Under the pieces are notes generated by a model. That model did not search any database and was not told where the DNA came from. It was given only the letters and a program-made list of their open reading frames with translations. From Fibrobacter sp. (GTDB lineage Bacteria; Fibrobacterota; Fibrobacteria; Fibrobacterales; Fibrobacteraceae), in assembly GCA_017959225.1 (NCBI GenBank), contig JAGDBD010000030.1, positions 1 to 35,347 on the forward strand: DNA of 35,347 bases. Direction: 5' to 3'. Positions 23,721 through 31,750 of the stretch are shown piece after piece; position 1 is the stretch's first letter; the number at the start of each line of letters is the position of its first letter. Made by a program: the position numbers and the translations under genes.

Positions 23721-23733
23721 ACAAAGCCTCGAA

Positions 23734-24564
23734 TTAACGCATCGTTCCGGAACGGAGAACATCCATCATGTTGAACGGCTTTGCGCTTCCACTTGCAAGT
23801 TGTGCTGCAAGGAAGTTCACCGCATCCACAGAACCTTCTGCATAAATCTTTCGTCCGCAAACGTTGTGGCGGAATTCAAAATGCACTGTTCCGTCAGCGC
23901 TGTCGAGAGAATAAGTGTGGAAAGCGTGGCCCGAAAGATATTCTTCCGGAACTCCCATACGTTCCACGGATTCCTTGTCGTTACGCACCTTTTCAATGCG
24001 GCTTTCGTCAAAGTCAAGACCCATGTCTTCGAAGGATTTGACAACAGCCTTTGCTGTTCCGCTGGTATCCGCCTTGGTCTTCTGGTGGCTTTCCACCACA
24101 GAAAGTTTGTAGCCGTCAAATGCGGTCGGGAAAGTTTTGGAAAGCCATTCGATCATCGCCTGGAACGCAACGATCTGCTTTGCCATATTCGGAGCGATCA
24201 CACTCGGGTGATTCGTTTCTTGAACGAGCTTTACCAAAGCTTCACGGTCACCACCTGTCGTGCCCATCACAAAAGGAATCTTGTGGGCCACATAGAATTT
24301 GGCATTGTCGTTTACCGCAGTCGGATGAGTAAAATCCACAGCGATCAAGCCCGGATATTTGGCAAGGACTTCGCCAATGCGAGCTTCGCGATTCGACGGT
24401 TTCAAAAGTTGGATGGTCTTTCCAGCCACTTCCGATTCATTTTCAACGATCTGTTCGCCAGTCAAAGAAAACGGGACAAGGTCGAGCCCACGAGCAACGC
24501 AGGTCTCTGCAACAATCTTCCCCATATTTCCCGGGATACCGTTCACCATCACGAATGTTGCCAT
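23734..24564 (-). CDS. dapB: 4-hydroxy-tetrahydrodipicolinate reductase, plant-like DapB
   Basis: Reduces the DapA product in the diaminopimelate/lysine pathway with NAD(P)H. The 276-residue protein has a Rossmann start VMVNGIPGNMGKIVAE, then VDFTHPTAVNDNAKFY, FVMGTTGGDREAL, the catalytic segment VVESHQKTKADTSGTAKAV, and a C-terminal HNVCGRKIYAEGSVDAVNFL. The pattern ESHQ.TK.DTSGTA and HAFHxYxLxSxDxTVxFEF is, from memory, that of plant DapB rather than the E. coli form (HHxxKxDAPSGTA). The start is ATG 24564, with AAGGAG 7 nt upstream; the frame extending to 24654 is upstream DNA. It is first in the dapB-hemB-FISUMP operon. A TATCTTTG box (24602-24609) leaves a 37-nt leader. Confidence 0.93.
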   Translation of the reverse strand: MATFVMVNGIPGNMGKIVAETCVARGLDLVPFSLTGEQIVENESEVAGKTIQLLKPSNREARIGEVLAKYPGLIAVDFTHPTAVNDNAKFYVAHKIPFVMGTTGGDREALVKLVQETNHPSVIAPNMAKQIVAFQAMIEWLSKTFPTAFDGYKLSVVESHQKTKADTSGTAKAVVKSFEDMGLDFDESRIEKVRNDKESVERMGVPEEYLSGHAFHTYSLDSADGTVHFEFRHNVCGRKIYAEGSVDAVNFLAAQLASGSAKPFNMMDVLRSGTMR

Positions 24565-24601
24565 TGAAAGCTCCTTTTTTGCATCATGCATGAATTCGTG
24601 G

Positions 24602-24609
24602 CAAAGATA
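24602..24609 (-). promoter_or_regulatory. -7 box candidate for the dapB operon
   Basis: TATCTTTG, an exact TAnnTTTG match, 37 nt upstream of ATG 24564. No convincing -35 hexamer is present at 17 bp. Confidence 0.35.
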
Positions 24610-24653
24610 GAAATATGCTTTCAAAGCTAAAACTCTATAAAGAACTTCGGGCA

Positions 24654-24684
24654 CAAAAAAAGACCGCCGAAGCGGTCCTTTTTC
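24654..24684 (-). terminator. adk terminator
   Basis: On the minus strand stem GACCGC/GCGGTC (24662-24667 with 24672-24677) with TTCG tetraloop, followed by seven T. A second AT-rich inverted repeat (TTTCAAAAA 24681-24689 with TTTTTGAAA 24695-24703) lies between it and the adk stop. Confidence 0.92.
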
Positions 24685-24704
24685 AAAAACGGAATTTTTG
24701 AAAT

Positions 24705-25304
24705 TTAGTTTGCGGACTTGGTGAAATCCACATAAGCCTTGAGAACGTCCAGGAAGACTTCGTCCGGAGTGTTGTCACCGACGATATGGCTGATGATCTT
24801 CGGATCGTACTTTTCGAGAACCTTGGCTGTAGATTCCTTGTAAACGTTCAAGCGGTTCTTGATCACGTTCACATCTGCGTCGTCCTTGCGGCCTTCGATC
24901 TTTGCACGATTCAAAAGGCGAGCCACGATGGTTTCTTCGTCCTTGATGTCGAGCACGAAGATATGCTTCACATCCACAATCGGCTTGATGAGGTCAACCT
25001 GAGCAACCGTACGAGGAATGCCGTCGAGAAGGAGAGTGTCCTTAGCCGGATTGAGTTTGTTCGTATTCACGAGACCTTCCACATAGCGGCCAAAAATTTC
25101 GACCGTGGCTTCATCCGGAACGAGGAGACCCTTGCTGGAATAGGAAGCGAGGAGCTTGCCGCTTTCGCTCGACGGAGCGATACCGCGGAAAATGTCACCC
25201 GTGGAAAGGTGCTTGAGAGAAGTGGTAGCGGCGAGCTTAGCACCGACGGTACCCTTGCCCGAACCCGGTGCGCCGAAAATCAAAACAGCAGAAATTTGAG
25301 CCAT
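24705..25304 (-). CDS. adk: Adenylate kinase family protein, short-lid form
   Basis: Interconverts ATP + AMP and two ADP. The 199-residue protein has P-loop GAPGSGKGT (residues 11-19), STGDIFRG (AMP-binding), a DGIPRTVAQ segment (compare DGFPR) and RLLNRAKIEGRKDDAD in the lid region. The lid is short and lacks the zinc-binding or long insertion, so the enzyme is shorter than typical 215-residue bacterial Adk. DGIP for DGFP is a small deviation. Other nucleoside-monophosphate kinases share these motifs, so the substrate is the main uncertainty. GAGG lies 7 nt before ATG. A TATCTTTC box upstream gives a leader of about 37 nt. It is divergent from pheS and ends at a strong terminator. Confidence 0.85.
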   Translation of the reverse strand: MAQISAVLIFGAPGSGKGTVGAKLAATTSLKHLSTGDIFRGIAPSSESGKLLASYSSKGLLVPDEATVEIFGRYVEGLVNTNKLNPAKDTLLLDGIPRTVAQVDLIKPIVDVKHIFVLDIKDEETIVARLLNRAKIEGRKDDADVNVIKNRLNVYKESTAKVLEKYDPKIISHIVGDNTPDEVFLDVLKAYVDFTKSAN

Positions 25305-25394
25305 GATAGACCTCGTGTTAAAAAGTTTCGCGTGAAAGATAGCAATACCAACAAATCTTGACTTCCCCTAATGCCAAGGAATTCCCATTCTTTT

Positions 25395-25402
25395 TATATT
25401 TT
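25395..25402 (+). promoter_or_regulatory. -10 box candidate for pheS
   Basis: TATATTTT ends 7 nt before ATG 25410. No Shine-Dalgarno sequence and no well-spaced -35 are seen; a leaderless or near-leaderless start is likely. Confidence 0.4.
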
Positions 25403-25409
25403 GTGTACT

Positions 25410-26432
25410 ATGAACGAAAATTTTTCCGAAGTCCGCAAACAGTTCGAAGCTGAACTGGCGGAAACCAAATTGAACGTCAAGGAAGCCGTAGACGCCCTCC
25501 GCGTCAAATGGCTCGGTAAAAAAGGTCAAATCACCGCCATGATGAAGCAGATGGCGACTCTTCCTGCAGAAGAACGCCCGTCCTTCGGAAAGCTCGTCAA
25601 CGAACTCAAGCAGAGCGTTTCGGAACGCATCGAAAACGCCCTTGCAGAAGCGAAGAAGAAAGCTCTCGAAGCGGAACTCGAAAAGGGTTGGACCGATACA
25701 AGCCTTCCGGGAAACGGAATTCCGGCCGGTTCTACACATCCGGTTTACGACGTCCGCGAAGAAATCATCGACTTCTTCTCCCAGATGGGTTTTGCTGTCG
25801 ATTCCGGCCGCGATATTGAAACGGACTGGTACAACTTCGAAGCGTTGAATACGCCTCCCGACCATCCGAGCCGCGACATGCAAGACACGTTCTACCTGGG
25901 CGACAAAGTCATGCTCCGCACGCAGACTTCCGACACGCAGATCCATTACATGGAAACCCACAAGCCGCCGTTCCGCATGATCGCTCCGGGCCACGTGTTC
26001 CGCGTCGATAACGATGCGACCCACGCTCCGATGTTCCAACAGTGCGAAGGACTTGTCGTCGATGAAACGATTACCTTTGCCCAGTTGAAGGGCGTTCTCC
26101 AGATCTTTATGAACAAGCTCTTTGGTGAAGGCGTTAAAACCCGTTTCCGTCCGAGCTTCTTCCCGTTCACCGAACCTTCTGCAGAAATGGACGTCAGCTG
26201 CGTCTTCTGCGGCGGTAAAGGTTGCAAACGTTGCAAAGGCACCGGTTGGATGGAAATCGGTGGCTGCGGTTCCGTAGACCCGAACGTGTTCAAAAACTGC
26301 GGAATCGATCCGGAAAAGTACACGGGTTTCGCCTTTGGCTTCGGTCTCGACCGCATCGCCATGCTCCGTCACGAAATTCCGGAAATCGGGCTGATCACTT
26401 CCAACGACCAGCGCTTCCTTTCGCAATTTTAA
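25410..26432 (+). CDS. pheS: Phenylalanine--tRNA ligase alpha subunit
   Basis: Catalytic subunit of the (alpha-beta)2 enzyme that charges tRNA-Phe. The 340-residue protein has an N-terminal coiled-coil (residues about 5-90), then GSTHPVYDVREEII, FEALNTPPDHPSRDMQDTF, LRTQTSDTQIHYM, RVDNDATHAPMFQQCEG and the class II motif 3 GFAFGFGLDRIAMLRH. A CxxC...CxxC insert (SCVFCGGKGCKRCKGTGWME) probably binds zinc, as in many bacterial PheS. ATG 25410 fits the family start; upstream frame residues have no support. No pheT follows: the next gene is a convergent esterase, so the beta subunit must be encoded elsewhere. The start is near-leaderless. Confidence 0.97.
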   Translation: MNENFSEVRKQFEAELAETKLNVKEAVDALRVKWLGKKGQITAMMKQMATLPAEERPSFGKLVNELKQSVSERIENALAEAKKKALEAELEKGWTDTSLPGNGIPAGSTHPVYDVREEIIDFFSQMGFAVDSGRDIETDWYNFEALNTPPDHPSRDMQDTFYLGDKVMLRTQTSDTQIHYMETHKPPFRMIAPGHVFRVDNDATHAPMFQQCEGLVVDETITFAQLKGVLQIFMNKLFGEGVKTRFRPSFFPFTEPSAEMDVSCVFCGGKGCKRCKGTGWMEIGGCGSVDPNVFKNCGIDPEKYTGFAFGFGLDRIAMLRHEIPEIGLITSNDQRFLSQF

Positions 26433-26440
26433 GAATTCAC

Positions 26441-26461
26441 CAGATCGGCTTTACCGATCTG
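26441..26461. repeat. Perfect 8-bp hairpin after pheS
   Basis: CAGATCGG (26441-26448) with CCGATCTG (26454-26461) around CTTTA. No T-run follows; it precedes the main terminator by 20 bp. Possibly an mRNA-stabilising structure. Confidence 0.45.
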
Positions 26462-26480
26462 CTACAGTTTGATTGCAAAA

Positions 26481-26514
26481 TAAAACCGCCCCCCGAAAAA
26501 GGAGCGGTTTTTTT
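26481..26514. terminator. Terminator between pheS and the esterase gene
   Basis: AAAACCGC (26481-26488) pairs with GCGGTTTT (26503-26510), inner CC/GG pairs, then eight T in all (26507-26514). The A-run on the left lets it work for the convergent esterase gene as well. Confidence 0.88.
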
Positions 26515-26529
26515 TGGATTGGGCAAAAT

Positions 26530-27960
26530 TTAGAACTGCGTAATGAAATCCCAAGTCGCACTCGGAACCCAAGATTCACTTGCGCCCGGATCCTTGTGGT
26601 CCCAAATATGACCGCCGTTCTGCGTACACCAGCGTACAGGGAATCGCTGGTCAACAGTCGTGTAATTGTAGCAGACATGGTTGCCATAGCCCGGATATTC
26701 AGTCGCCACTTCTTGAGTTGCATCCTTGCCTTCTGCACTTGCATACTTCAAAGCGGTATCACGAGCAGAGCGCCCCATTTCCGGCGTGCAAAGGTCATCT
26801 TGCAAGCCTAACACACCCATCCATGCAATCGGTTTTCCGGAATGTTCCGGGAGCCAAATATTGACGTCAGCGGTTTCATACACGGCTACACCGCGTAACA
26901 CATCCTGATGATCTCTGGAAAGTCCATTCGTGAACATCGAACCGTAGCTGAAACCCGTGGAAAATACGCGGCTTGAATCGATGCAAAGGTTGCTCTGCAA
27001 ATCGGCGAGCAATTCGTCGAACAACGTGTAGTCTTCTTCTCCCCAAGGAGCGTAATTACCGTTTCCTTCCGGAGCCACAAAAATCGTTGTCTTTTCAGTA
27101 TCCAACGGTTTCAATCCGTAGTAACCTTCCTGCTGAACACCTCCGGCCCAGCCGCCCATGCAATGCATACCAAAGACCAAGCGATACGGTTTATTGTTAT
27201 CGTAATTATCCGGGATATCGATACGGATCGTACGCGTACCACGGCTCCATACGAAATCGTAGCTGCCCGATTTTACACGAGTCCAAGTTTTTCCGCATCC
27301 GCTGGTCGGCACCGGAGTATTTCCCTTTGCCCAGCCAAAAGCATACACTTCTTCTGCTTTCTTTAATGCCAACGTTACTGTGGTATCCAAATTGGGGAGT
27401 TCCACCGTCAGCGTATCAAAAGAATCCGCCGTAATGCGCAAAACATCCGATTCGGCAAGTTCTTTTTTCAAAACTTTGCTTTTTGAACTTCCACTCAAGA
27501 ATGTTCCCGAAATATTTTCACCTGCAGATAACGTAAAGACTTCTCGACGGCTGCCCTGCTGAACATTCACAACATATTTGCCGTGAGAGGAAAGCTTTTG
27601 AAGGTTCAAAGAATGTTCACCGATTCCGCTGATTCTTTTCGAAAGGACTTCGTTTCCCACCAAGTCAAAGACTTTCACTTGCAACGGGGTTGCCGAACTA
27701 ACGGAAATGGAAAGAGTTCCTTGATGCAAGGACCAAGATCCCGAAGGGGATTTATCCGTTTGCAGCGCAAGGGAAGCTTCTTCGATTTTGAAATCCCCAT
27801 TTGCATCCGTTACTGCGGACTTGTTTTTGGAAAGGAGCAAAGCATTTGCTCCAGAAATTGGACTCCCCGATTCGTCTACGACTTTTCCCTGTAAAGTATA
27901 GGCATAGGCCGATAACGATAAAAGAAGTAGAACGGCTGAAAAGGTTTGCAATTTTTTCAT
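26530..27960 (-). CDS. Secreted CE1-like (feruloyl/acetyl-xylan) esterase
   Basis: A 476-residue protein with a signal peptide (MKKLQTFSAVLLLLSLSAYA). It is followed by a carboxypeptidase-regulatory-like repeat (LQGKVVDESGSPISGANALL, about residues 23-60). Next is a beta-sandwich (about residues 82-147) resembling the C-terminal sorting-type domain of Fibrobacter enzymes, here internal. The C-terminal esterase domain has VFGMHCMGGWAGG (oxyanion region), GFSYG with Ser338, GLQDDLC with Asp388/389 and GGHIWDH with His451, a complete triad. It probably removes ferulate or acetyl groups from plant xylan outside the cell. A Shine-Dalgarno-like GGAG precedes the ATG. It converges with pheS. Confidence 0.85.
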   Translation of the reverse strand: MKKLQTFSAVLLLLSLSAYAYTLQGKVVDESGSPISGANALLLSKNKSAVTDANGDFKIEEASLALQTDKSPSGSWSLHQGTLSISVSSATPLQVKVFDLVGNEVLSKRISGIGEHSLNLQKLSSHGKYVVNVQQGSRREVFTLSAGENISGTFLSGSSKSKVLKKELAESDVLRITADSFDTLTVELPNLDTTVTLALKKAEEVYAFGWAKGNTPVPTSGCGKTWTRVKSGSYDFVWSRGTRTIRIDIPDNYDNNKPYRLVFGMHCMGGWAGGVQQEGYYGLKPLDTEKTTIFVAPEGNGNYAPWGEEDYTLFDELLADLQSNLCIDSSRVFSTGFSYGSMFTNGLSRDHQDVLRGVAVYETADVNIWLPEHSGKPIAWMGVLGLQDDLCTPEMGRSARDTALKYASAEGKDATQEVATEYPGYGNHVCYNYTTVDQRFPVRWCTQNGGHIWDHKDPGASESWVPSATWDFITQF

Positions 27961-28059
27961 ACACTCCTCGCTAAAAAATTACACCCCTTAGAAAAATAGG
28001 CTCCGCAATTCCGTACAAACGCATCCATTCCAAGATTTGTGTGGACAATCTATCCATAC

Positions 28060-28091
28060 AAAAAAGTCCCCATCCGAAGACGGGAACTTTT
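28060..28091 (-). terminator. Terminator of the carboxylase operon
   Basis: On the minus strand AAAAGT-TCCCGTC-TTCG-GATGGGG-ACTTTT: a 13-bp stem with two G-U pairs and a TTCG tetraloop, then a T-run. It begins 27 bp after the carboxylase stop, so no further gene belongs to the operon on this side. Confidence 0.92.
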
Positions 28092-28117
28092 GTCATTTGG
28101 AGAGGATTGGCTAAAAT

Positions 28118-31100
28118 TTAACGGGCCGTTTTCAGCGCAAAAAGGCACTGTCCCGAGCGGACTTCCATCGAAGTTTTGGCAAAAATCTGGGTAACTTCGG
28201 CATCTTCGTCAGCAACCACCGGGATTTCAGTTTTCATGCTTTCGAGAATCGCGAGAGTATCCCCCGCCTTGATCTTTGTTCCAACTTCCGTTACCACAAG
28301 TTTCCAAAGGCTTCCCGCCACCGGAGAGTAAACGCCCTCTTCGCCTTCGGCAAGACTTACTTCGGCAACCGGAGCCGTTTCAGCGCTATGGCTTTCGAAA
28401 GTGAATTGGCCTGTAGCAATCCAGCGAGCCTTTTCTTCTTCAAACGCCTGTTTGCGCTTATTTTCAAAGGCGGCTATGGATTCCGCATTTTCGGCAAGGA
28501 ACTTTTCGTATTCCGTGATGTCAAACGAACTTTCTTCGATCTTCACATGGAACTTGCCCGCGACAAAGTCCTTTCGCATTTGCAGCAGTTCTTCTGCGCT
28601 GACTTCGTAATAGCGGATCCGGTCAAAGAATCGGAGCAAATACGGTAAAGTAAAATCGCTCGTCTTTTTGAAACGGTTCCACATCTGCACGGTACGTCCA
28701 ACGAATTGATAGCCGCCCGGGCCTTCCATTCCGTAGACGCACATGTAAGCGCCTCCGATACCGACCGCATTTTCCGGCGTCCAAGTTCGTGCCGGATTAT
28801 ACTTGGTCGTGACCAGGCGATGTCTTGGATCCAGCGGCGTCGCTACAGGCGCTCCTAAATAAACATCACCCAGTCCCATGACCAAATAGTCTGCGTCAAA
28901 GACGATTCTCTTTACATCTTCAACCGATTTCAAACCGTTGACACGGCGAATGAATTCGATGTTGTTCGGGCAGCACCATGGAGCGCCAGGACGGACTGTA
29001 GAGACATACTTTTGAATGGCAAGGCGCGTCTGCGGATCATCCCAAGAGAGCGGCAGATAAACGGTTCTTGTCGGAACTTTCGTTACCTTATTCTTCTTTA
29101 AATGTTCCGCCAAAGAAGCCAGGCTCTCAAGAATTTCCGCCTGACGAATTTTGTGAATGTCATAATGAATCTGGATGGAACGAATTCCTGGCGTCACGTC
29201 GATGACGACATCCTTCAGTTTTTCTTTTACCGCAAGCATCCACGCATGAGCCGTAAAGCGCAAGCGCAAATCAATGATGGCCGGGCCAAATTCCAAAAGA
29301 ACATAATCATCCCCATCTGCACGGACAACGATATGTTCCATTTCATTTTCCTGATGGAATTCCGCAATGATCGGAGATTCCACTTTTGCAGCAACAAGGG
29401 CAGGAATTTTCGCCGGAGCATCTATCGGATTTTCAAGGTTCGCTTCGCGGGCAAGGCGAATTTCTTCGGCTGCCGACGCCGAGAGCGGAACAAACTTCAC
29501 CCGGTCACCGCTTTTCAGCTGCCCGATCTTCCAAAGCTCAGCAGAGACAATCGTAACCGGGCATGCAAAGCCTCCAAGGCTCGGGCCATCTACGCCCAAG
29601 ATGATCGGCATATCGCCGGTAAAGTCAACTGTTCCCACAGCATAGGCGTTGTCGTGTAAATTCGAAGGATGTAATCCGGCTTCGCCACCGTCCGGGCGAG
29701 CCCACTTCGGTTGCGGCCCAATCAGACGAATGCCCGTTCGGGAAGAGTTATAGTGAACTTCCCAATTGGCCGCAAAAAAGGCGTCAACATCTTCCTTTGT
29801 CAAATAGTCCGGAGCACCGTGAGGACCATACATCACGCCGATTTCCCACTGCGTCGTAATTTCGGGCAAAGCTTCAACTGCAGGCGTTAACGGTTCCGCC
29901 ACAGTCGCTTTTCCAATATGAAGGATGTCACCAGCCGAAAGGGCTCGCCCAGCATGACCGCCAAAACCGCCCAACGTAAACGTCGACTTACTTCCTAAAT
30001 AATCCGGAACATCAATGCCTCCGCGCACAGCGAGGTAAGCCCGTTGCCCGAGTTTCGTGATCCCGAACTTCAAAATGTCGCCATTTTCAATTTTTACAGG
30101 CTGATTTTTAGGGCAAGGCTTTCCGTTTAACTTAGCCGGAAATTCACCACCCGTCCAAGCAATGACTGTCTTCGTATGGAAACAGATTGAGCAACCGGAA
30201 AGGGTCATTTCAAGGCCTGCGGCACTTTCCGCATTACCGACGATTTTATTTGCCAAACGGAAGCTGTAGTTGTCCATCGGACCGGAAGGCGGAATGCCTA
30301 CGTCCCAAAGATTCTGCCGGCCCGGATAATCTTGAACTGTTGTCTGTAACCCCGGAGCCACAATTTCAAAAGTCGAGTTTTCGTACTTGTAATCGTTTAA
30401 GATCCAAGTGGAAACTTTTCCCGAAACAAAGTCCTCCATTTCTAAAACATCTCGCAACAGCTTGATATTCGTTTCAAAGCCGCAGAGTCTTACTTCGGAA
30501 AGAGCCTTTTTCGCCTTGAAAATATTGTCTTCACGATCGTCGCCGGCGACAATTACTTTGGCAAGCAGCGGATCGTAAAAAGCGCTGACTTCCGTTCCGC
30601 GCGAAACCCATGTATCCACGCGAATGCCTTCGGGGAAGCTCACTTCCGTCAAAAGTCCACTCGAGGGGCGATAATTTTTACCCGGATCTTCCGCATAAAC
30701 ACGGAATTCCATCGCATGTCCCTTCGGAGTAAAAGTCGCCCCGATTTCAAACGGTCGAACACCTGCAGCCTGCTCAATCATCCAGCGGACAAGATCCACA
30801 CCAAAAACCGTTTCCGTCACACCGTGTTCTACCTGCAAACGCGTATTCACTTCGAGGAAATAGAACTGATCCGCCTTTGCATCATAAATAAATTCCACGG
30901 TCCCTGCCGAACGATATTTCACTCCTTGCGCCAAGCGAAGAGCCGATGCGTGCAAAGCCTTGCGAGTTTCTTCCGGAAGGCTCGGGGCAGGGGTTTCTTC
31001 CACGACCTTCTGATTTCGACGTTGCACAGAACAATCGCGTTCCCCCAAGACCACAGCGTTTCCTTCTCCGTCGCCAAAAATCTGAACTTCCACATGACGC

Positions 31101-31714
31101 CCGCGTTCCACATACTTTTCCACAAAGAGTCCCGCATTCTTAAAGTTATTTTCGCTCAGGCGCTTAATGCGGTCATAACTTTCACGCAGTTCCTGTTCGC
31201 TGTGGCAAATGCTCATGCCAATGCCGCCACCGCCCGCAGTGCTTTTGAGCATAACCGGGTAGCCGATTTTTGCAGCGCCTTCTGCAGCGTCGTCCACATT
31301 TTCCAAAAGTCCCGTTCCCGGAACTAGCGGCACTCCAAATTCTTCGGCCAGTTCCTTACTGCGGTGCTTGAGCCCAAATTCCACAAGCTGCGTTGGAGTC
31401 GGTCCGATAAACGCCACTCCATTTTCTTCCAAAGTCTTTGCAAATTCCGCATTCTCACTCAAAAATCCATAGCCCGGATGAACCGCATCCGCACCGGTCT
31501 GTTTGATTGCAGAAAGTATTGCATCCACATTCAAATAGCTTTCTTTGGCTAAAGCAGGACCAATACGTACCGCTTCGTCTGCCATCAAAACATGAGCCGC
31601 ACTTTCATCCGCATCGGAATAGACTGCGACAGACTGAATTCCCATTTCCTTGAGGGAACGAATCACGCGGCAAGCAATTTCACCGCGGTTTGCAATCAAT
31701 ACTTTCTTAAACAT
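28118..31714 (-). CDS. Biotin-dependent urea/guanidine carboxylase
   Basis: A 1198-residue single-chain carboxylase. Order: biotin carboxylase domain (about residues 1-445: KVLIANRGEIACRVI, HPGYGFLSENA, KSTAGGGGIGMS, FLEVNTRLQVEHGVTE); KipA/AHS2-type half of the carboxyltransferase (from PGLQTTVQDYPGRQNLWD, about 455-780); KipI/AHS1-type half (about 830-1060: VMGLGDVYLGAPVATPLDPRH, NAVGIGGAYMCVYGMEGPGG); and a biotin carrier domain with AILESMKTEI, biotinyl Lys1161. This is the urea carboxylase architecture (EC 6.3.4.6). Many bacterial members prefer guanidine, and the DUF1989 genes upstream favour guanidine here (inference). ATP, bicarbonate and biotin are used in the cytosol. GAGG lies 7 nt before the ATG. 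It is the last gene of the operon, 36 bp after the hydrolase. Confidence 0.93.
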   Translation of the reverse strand: MFKKVLIANRGEIACRVIRSLKEMGIQSVAVYSDADESAAHVLMADEAVRIGPALAKESYLNVDAILSAIKQTGADAVHPGYGFLSENAEFAKTLEENGVAFIGPTPTQLVEFGLKHRSKELAEEFGVPLVPGTGLLENVDDAAEGAAKIGYPVMLKSTAGGGGIGMSICHSEQELRESYDRIKRLSENNFKNAGLFVEKYVERGRHVEVQIFGDGEGNAVVLGERDCSVQRRNQKVVEETPAPSLPEETRKALHASALRLAQGVKYRSAGTVEFIYDAKADQFYFLEVNTRLQVEHGVTETVFGVDLVRWMIEQAAGVRPFEIGATFTPKGHAMEFRVYAEDPGKNYRPSSGLLTEVSFPEGIRVDTWVSRGTEVSAFYDPLLAKVIVAGDDREDNIFKAKKALSEVRLCGFETNIKLLRDVLEMEDFVSGKVSTWILNDYKYENSTFEIVAPGLQTTVQDYPGRQNLWDVGIPPSGPMDNYSFRLANKIVGNAESAAGLEMTLSGCSICFHTKTVIAWTGGEFPAKLNGKPCPKNQPVKIENGDILKFGITKLGQRAYLAVRGGIDVPDYLGSKSTFTLGGFGGHAGRALSAGDILHIGKATVAEPLTPAVEALPEITTQWEIGVMYGPHGAPDYLTKEDVDAFFAANWEVHYNSSRTGIRLIGPQPKWARPDGGEAGLHPSNLHDNAYAVGTVDFTGDMPIILGVDGPSLGGFACPVTIVSAELWKIGQLKSGDRVKFVPLSASAAEEIRLAREANLENPIDAPAKIPALVAAKVESPIIAEFHQENEMEHIVVRADGDDYVLLEFGPAIIDLRLRFTAHAWMLAVKEKLKDVVIDVTPGIRSIQIHYDIHKIRQAEILESLASLAEHLKKNKVTKVPTRTVYLPLSWDDPQTRLAIQKYVSTVRPGAPWCCPNNIEFIRRVNGLKSVEDVKRIVFDADYLVMGLGDVYLGAPVATPLDPRHRLVTTKYNPARTWTPENAVGIGGAYMCVYGMEGPGGYQFVGRTVQMWNRFKKTSDFTLPYLLRFFDRIRYYEVSAEELLQMRKDFVAGKFHVKIEESSFDITEYEKFLAENAESIAAFENKRKQAFEEEKARWIATGQFTFESHSAETAPVAEVSLAEGEEGVYSPVAGSLWKLVVTEVGTKIKAGDTLAILESMKTEIPVVADEDAEVTQIFAKTSMEVRSGQCLFALKTAR

Positions 31715-31750
31715 AAGATATCCTCTTCAAATTTTGGGCTGTATTTTCAC

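Noticed and set aside
23800..24567. A 255-codon plus-strand frame opposite dapB
   Set aside because: Antisense shadow; dapB motifs are intact on the minus strand.
25354..25410. TTGACT at about 25357 as the pheS -35 box
   Set aside because: It is about 31 bp from the TATATTTT box, far outside the usable spacing.
25368..26426. A 352-codon open frame on the minus strand covering nearly all of pheS
   Set aside because: Antisense of a well-supported gene; composition is rich in F, H, V and R as expected for a mirrored frame.
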